Shown in pieces: positions 17,955 through 20,664 of a stretch of 20,664 bases of DNA. A program made the translations under genes and the position numbers. Numbering within the stretch: position 1 is the stretch's first letter; each line of letters begins with the position of its first letter. The notes beneath the pieces are model-generated. The model did no database searches and was not told where the DNA came from. It saw nothing but the letters and a program-made list of their open reading frames with translations. Location of the stretch: positions 1-20,664 of the forward strand of contig JAJDTN010000223.1 of assembly GCA_022827165.1 (NCBI GenBank), read 5' to 3'. Origin of the DNA: Candidatus Latescibacterota bacterium (lineage in GTDB: Bacteria > Latescibacterota > UBA2968 > UBA8231).

Positions 17955-18523
17955 CGTTCACCTCCAGGCAGGATGTCGGTGAAGGAGTACTCCTCGACGT
18001 TCTCGCCCTCGTAGGCGGAGAACCGCTGCTCGCCCCACTGCACGAGAAACAGGACGCGGCCGTCCTCGGTCTCGTAGCTCCAGTTGATGAACTCGCGCGC
18101 CGATCCCTCGGCCTTCGAGCCGTCGCCGGCCATGTCCCACTGCACCCCGGCAGTCGACTCCGAAGCCGCGTACCGCCGGCTCTCGAAGTGGATCACTTGG
18201 GGCGGGTCTTCGTCGGCGGCGATGGCGGCGGCCACGTCTTCCTCAATCTCACCGATGGAGATGCTGCGCGTCAACGTCCACTCGACCCGCCCGTCCTCCT
18301 CGGAACGCTCGAGGAAACGCACCTCCTCGCCGCAGGTCAGCTGCCACTCCCGGGCCGGGAAACCGTCGTAGTCGTAGACGCTCCGGCCGGTGACCTCCCA
18401 GGTCTTCAGGTCGTGGTCGACGAGATCGCCCGGGCCCATGGAATCGAGGCGCAGGTCGGCGAGACCGGCGTAGTCGTCCTCGGGGTCGCTGCCCCCGAAC
18501 CACTTTCGGACGCGGCTGATCAC
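17951..18523 (-). CDS. DUF4178 domain protein
   Basis: This 190-aa protein contains a DUF4178-like segment (residues about 20-170). It has DSMGPGDLVDHDLKTWEVTGRSVYDY, then REWQLTCGEEVRFLERSEEDGRVEWTL, matching the 'GD.v.y.g..w.V.g...y...g..W.ey.L....' pattern of that family. The C-terminus, NWSYETEDGRVLFLVQWGEQRFSAYEGENVEEYSF, resembles the 'y.w.d....l.ie.wg.e.y.a..G..v' end found in family members. It has no signal peptide or TM helix and is acidic. The function is unknown; the domain recurs beside DUF350 and membrane aminopropyltransferases. The GTG at 18523 overlaps the stop of the aminopropyltransferase by 4 nt, and its own stop overlaps the lipoprotein start by 4 nt. Confidence 0.82.
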   Translation of the reverse strand: MISRVRKWFGGSDPEDDYAGLADLRLDSMGPGDLVDHDLKTWEVTGRSVYDYDGFPAREWQLTCGEEVRFLERSEEDGRVEWTLTRSISIGEIEEDVAAAIAADEDPPQVIHFESRRYAASESTAGVQWDMAGDGSKAEGSAREFINWSYETEDGRVLFLVQWGEQRFSAYEGENVEEYSFTDILPGGER

Positions 18524-20058
18524 CAGCGGCTCCAGTCTTCCCGGTACTGCCGCGACAGCAGCGGCCGGTCGAGGCGGTTGACGACGACCTCCTCCGGCCG
18601 GCTCATGTCGCCGGGGAAGGTCAGCATCTGCCGGAAGATCTCGGGTGTCATGAATCGAAGGCCGTCCACGTCGAAGGTCACCTCCCGCGGCTCGCCACGG
18701 CCGCTGAGGCCGGCGACGAACCCCCACTCGCCGAAGGACGGCACGAGCGTGTGGTAGGGCACGACGCGCAAGCCGGCTTCGGCCATGGTGGCGGCGATGC
18801 TCCAGAACGTCGTTCTCGCATAGTAGGGACTCGAGGCCTGCGTGACCACCACCCCTCCCGGAGAGAGGTGGCGGGCGCACAGGCGGTAGACCTCGATCGA
18901 GTAGAGCTTGGAGAGGGCCTCGTCCCGGGGGTCGGGCAGGTCGATGATGATGACGCCATAGGGCTCGTGGGCCCGCTGGAGGAAGGAGAAACCGTCCTCC
19001 GAGAAGATACGGACTCCCGGCCGGCTGAGAGCGTTGTCGTTGAGGCGCGTGAGGCGCAGGTCGCGCCGGGCCAGGTCCGTCACCGCCGGATCCAGATCGA
19101 CCACGTCGACCCGCTCCACGCCGCCGTGGCGCAGCACCTCCCTAACCGAGAGCCCGTCGCCGCCGCCGATGACGAGCACCCGCTGCCGGTGGGAGGCCAG
19201 GGCCATGGCCGGGTGCACCAGGGACTCGTGATAGCGGTACTCGTCGACGGAGGAGAACTGCAGGTGGCGGTCCAGGTAGAGCCGGACATCGTCCCGCCAC
19301 TCGGTGAGGACGATCTGCTGGTACGGCGAGCGCTCGCTGTGGACGATCTGGTCGGTGTAGAGATCGCTCTCCAGCCGCTGGCGGAGGGGGTTGGCCGCTG
19401 CCAGGGCCAGACCCAGGCCGCAGGTGATGACGAGGCCCAGGGCCAGGAGCCGGCCCCGCGCTCCTCGCCCGAGCCTGGACCAGAACCCGCCCAGCAGCGC
19501 CAGGCCGACGCCGGCGTTGAGCAGTCCCGCCGCCAGGGCGGTGTCGAAGGCGCCCAGCAGGGGCAGGAGCAGGAACGGAAAGAGCAGCGCCGCCACCAGC
19601 GAGCCGAGGTAGTCGAGGAGCAGGACGTTGGACAGCACCGTGCGCAGCTCGCCGTAGCGCTGCAGCATGCGGGTCAGCAGCGGCAGCTCCAGGCCGACGA
19701 GGGCGCCCACGGCGACGATGAGGAGGACCATGACGTAGCGGAACTGGCCGCTGTGCAGGTACGCGAGGTAGAGAGCGGGCACCGAGCATCCGCCCACGGC
19801 GGCGAGCCACAGCTCGAGGGCGATGAAGCGCTCCAGCAGGCGCTCCGTTACGGCCCGCGAGATCCAGGAGCCCAGGCCCATGGAGGCGAGGAAGAGGCCG
19901 ATGGTGACCGAGAACTGCTGAACGCTGTCGCCGAGGAAGTAGGCCGAGGTGCTGCCGATGAGGAGCTCGTAGACGATGGCGCAGGCCGCCGCCGTGAAGA
20001 TGGCGGCCAGGAGCAGGGCTGCCCCCCAGGGGCCGCGCTCGACGGCCGGCTCACCCAT
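18520..20058 (-). CDS. speE: Membrane-embedded polyamine aminopropyltransferase (SpeE-like)
   Basis: This 512-aa fusion has an N-terminal half (about residues 10-220) with around seven hydrophobic helices of the spermidine-synthase-associated membrane type (AIVYELLIGSTSAYFLGDSV, FLASMGLGSW, GLELPLLTRML). The C-terminal half is a SpeE aminopropyltransferase: YRYHESLVHPAM (275-285), the AdoMet-type loop GGGDG (298-302), DVVDLDPAV (318-326, with Asp where many SpeE have Glu), SEDGFSFL (353-360) and DLPDP (373-377), which holds the catalytic Asp of the D-x-x-D-P motif. It should transfer aminopropyl from decarboxylated AdoMet (made by SpeD of the same operon) to an amine acceptor at the membrane. 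The acceptor is unknown. It starts at ATG 20058, overlapping the oxidase gene by 8 nt. Confidence 0.92.
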   Translation of the reverse strand: MGEPAVERGPWGAALLLAAIFTAAACAIVYELLIGSTSAYFLGDSVQQFSVTIGLFLASMGLGSWISRAVTERLLERFIALELWLAAVGGCSVPALYLAYLHSGQFRYVMVLLIVAVGALVGLELPLLTRMLQRYGELRTVLSNVLLLDYLGSLVAALLFPFLLLPLLGAFDTALAAGLLNAGVGLALLGGFWSRLGRGARGRLLALGLVITCGLGLALAAANPLRQRLESDLYTDQIVHSERSPYQQIVLTEWRDDVRLYLDRHLQFSSVDEYRYHESLVHPAMALASHRQRVLVIGGGDGLSVREVLRHGGVERVDVVDLDPAVTDLARRDLRLTRLNDNALSRPGVRIFSEDGFSFLQRAHEPYGVIIIDLPDPRDEALSKLYSIEVYRLCARHLSPGGVVVTQASSPYYARTTFWSIAATMAEAGLRVVPYHTLVPSFGEWGFVAGLSGRGEPREVTFDVDGLRFMTPEIFRQMLTFPGDMSRPEEVVVNRLDRPLLSRQYREDWSRW

Positions 20059-20664
20059 GGGCCGGCATGCCGTGGAGAGAGGTCGTGTAGGCAGCGTCGA
20101 GCACGTCGAGACAGCGCTCGGCCGCGGCGATGCCGGCGAACAGGGACTCCTCGAAGAGGGGCAGGCCGGTGGCGTCGCACGAGGCGAAGGCCACGACCCC
20201 GCACGGCCGCCGCCGCAGACCGCTGCCGGCCCCCCAGATGACGCCCGGGGCCGGGCGGACCATGCCGTGGCCCCAGCGGCAGATGTCGATCCCTTCCACC
20301 AGGGCGGGAATCTGCGGATGGACGCGGGCCAGGTCGGCCATCACCCTTCTCGCCCACGGCTGCGGATCGTCGACCAGCAGCTCCCGCATGGCGGCGGCCG
20401 GATCCTCCACCAGGGGCAGGTAGTAGACGAGGACCTCCCCCGCCCCCTCCGGGGCCGGGGAGGCCTGGTGGCGGGCGGAGACATGGCCGACGGAAGGGCT
20501 GTCCATGACCACGTTGTCCCAGGCCAGACCGGCGTCGCCCAGCTCGGCGGAGAGTCTCACCGCGGCGACGATCCAGGGGACGTAGGTCAGCTCCTCCATG
20601 GACCGCCGCTGGGCGGCGGGCAGATCCGCCACCACGCGCGCCGCCGTGTGCAGCTTGCCGGCGT
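20051..20664 (-). CDS. FAD-dependent amine oxidoreductase-like protein (5' partial)
   Basis: The frame is open to the right edge, so only the C-terminal ~204 residues are seen and the N-terminal FAD-binding GxGxxG is missing. The visible part fits flavin amine-oxidase or NAD(P)-binding oxidoreductases. It has GLAWDNVVMDSPSVGHVSARHQ, matching 'aWDNv.ydS..lGYv.atHQ' of a group found beside membrane aminopropyltransferases. It also has RWGHGMVRPAPGVIWG and a C-terminal ATGLPLFEESLFAGIAAAE, the usual end of the FAD domain. The substrate could be a polyamine or an aminopropylated product of the next gene; this is inference from position. The stop overlaps the aminopropyltransferase start by 8 nt (ATGGGTGA), so the two are probably translationally coupled. 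Confidence 0.78.
   Translation of the reverse strand, partial: AGKLHTAARVVADLPAAQRRSMEELTYVPWIVAAVRLSAELGDAGLAWDNVVMDSPSVGHVSARHQASPAPEGAGEVLVYYLPLVEDPAAAMRELLVDDPQPWARRVMADLARVHPQIPALVEGIDICRWGHGMVRPAPGVIWGAGSGLRRRPCGVVAFASCDATGLPLFEESLFAGIAAAERCLDVLDAAYTTSLHGMPAHG

Noticed and set aside
15064..20241. Long plus-strand ORFs opposite the polyamine operon (15064-17295, 18751-20241)
   Set aside because: Low-complexity antisense products without domains; the minus-strand genes have clear catalytic and channel motifs.

Overview
The window is a GC-rich bacterial chromosomal or metagenomic contig. It is almost fully coding and nearly everything is on the minus strand. Two things recall uncultured FCB-group or Latescibacterota-type genomes: a secreted DUF362 protein whose C-terminal FlgD-Ig-like domain opens with the NYPNPFNP signature, and an accessory gene set of a sulfatase, a DUF6785-like membrane protein, a UxuA-type enzyme and a VCBS/ASPIC protein. 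The phylum call is an inference, because there is no rRNA or other marker gene. No tRNA, rRNA, IS element or CRISPR array was seen.

Region 1 (1-7240). The C-terminal half of a sulfatase (+) enters from the left edge and overlaps tail-to-tail with a tight minus-strand operon. In transcription order the operon holds a secreted or anchored DUF362-FlgD protein, a 655-aa polytopic DUF6785/6784-like membrane protein, and two consecutive amidohydrolase-2-like TIM barrels that have lost metal ligands. The genes are joined by ATGA or GTGA overlaps or a 13-nt gap. A secreted discoidin-like protein (+) starts inside the 5' end of the DUF362 gene.

Region 2 (7243-13955). A second minus-strand operon reads: a VCBS/ASPIC-UnbV secreted protein, a secreted beta-sandwich protein, an Ldh_2-family dehydrogenase, a TIM-barrel-like protein of unknown function, UxuA mannonate dehydratase, an orphan DUF433 antitoxin-like gene and a 39-codon ORF. 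Its likely theme is catabolism of a uronate or sugar acid. A PIN-domain/Phd toxin-antitoxin pair (14001-14686) sits directly upstream on the same strand, so the operon is bracketed by toxin-antitoxin-type genes of visibly lower GC.

Region 3 (14861-20664). A third minus-strand operon reads: an FAD-dependent amine oxidoreductase (partial, runs off the right edge), a membrane-embedded aminopropyltransferase (SpeE-like), a DUF4178 protein, a lipoprotein, a double-DUF350 membrane protein, a two-TM potassium channel with an RCK domain, and S-adenosylmethionine decarboxylase (SpeD). Four of the six junctions overlap. The layout looks like a dedicated envelope-associated polyamine module that couples making, and perhaps oxidising, a polyamine-like compound to a potassium channel and to membrane proteins of unknown function. 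This is the most interesting system in the window. Parts of it resemble known DUF350/DUF4178/spermidine-synthase neighbourhoods, but its function is not established.
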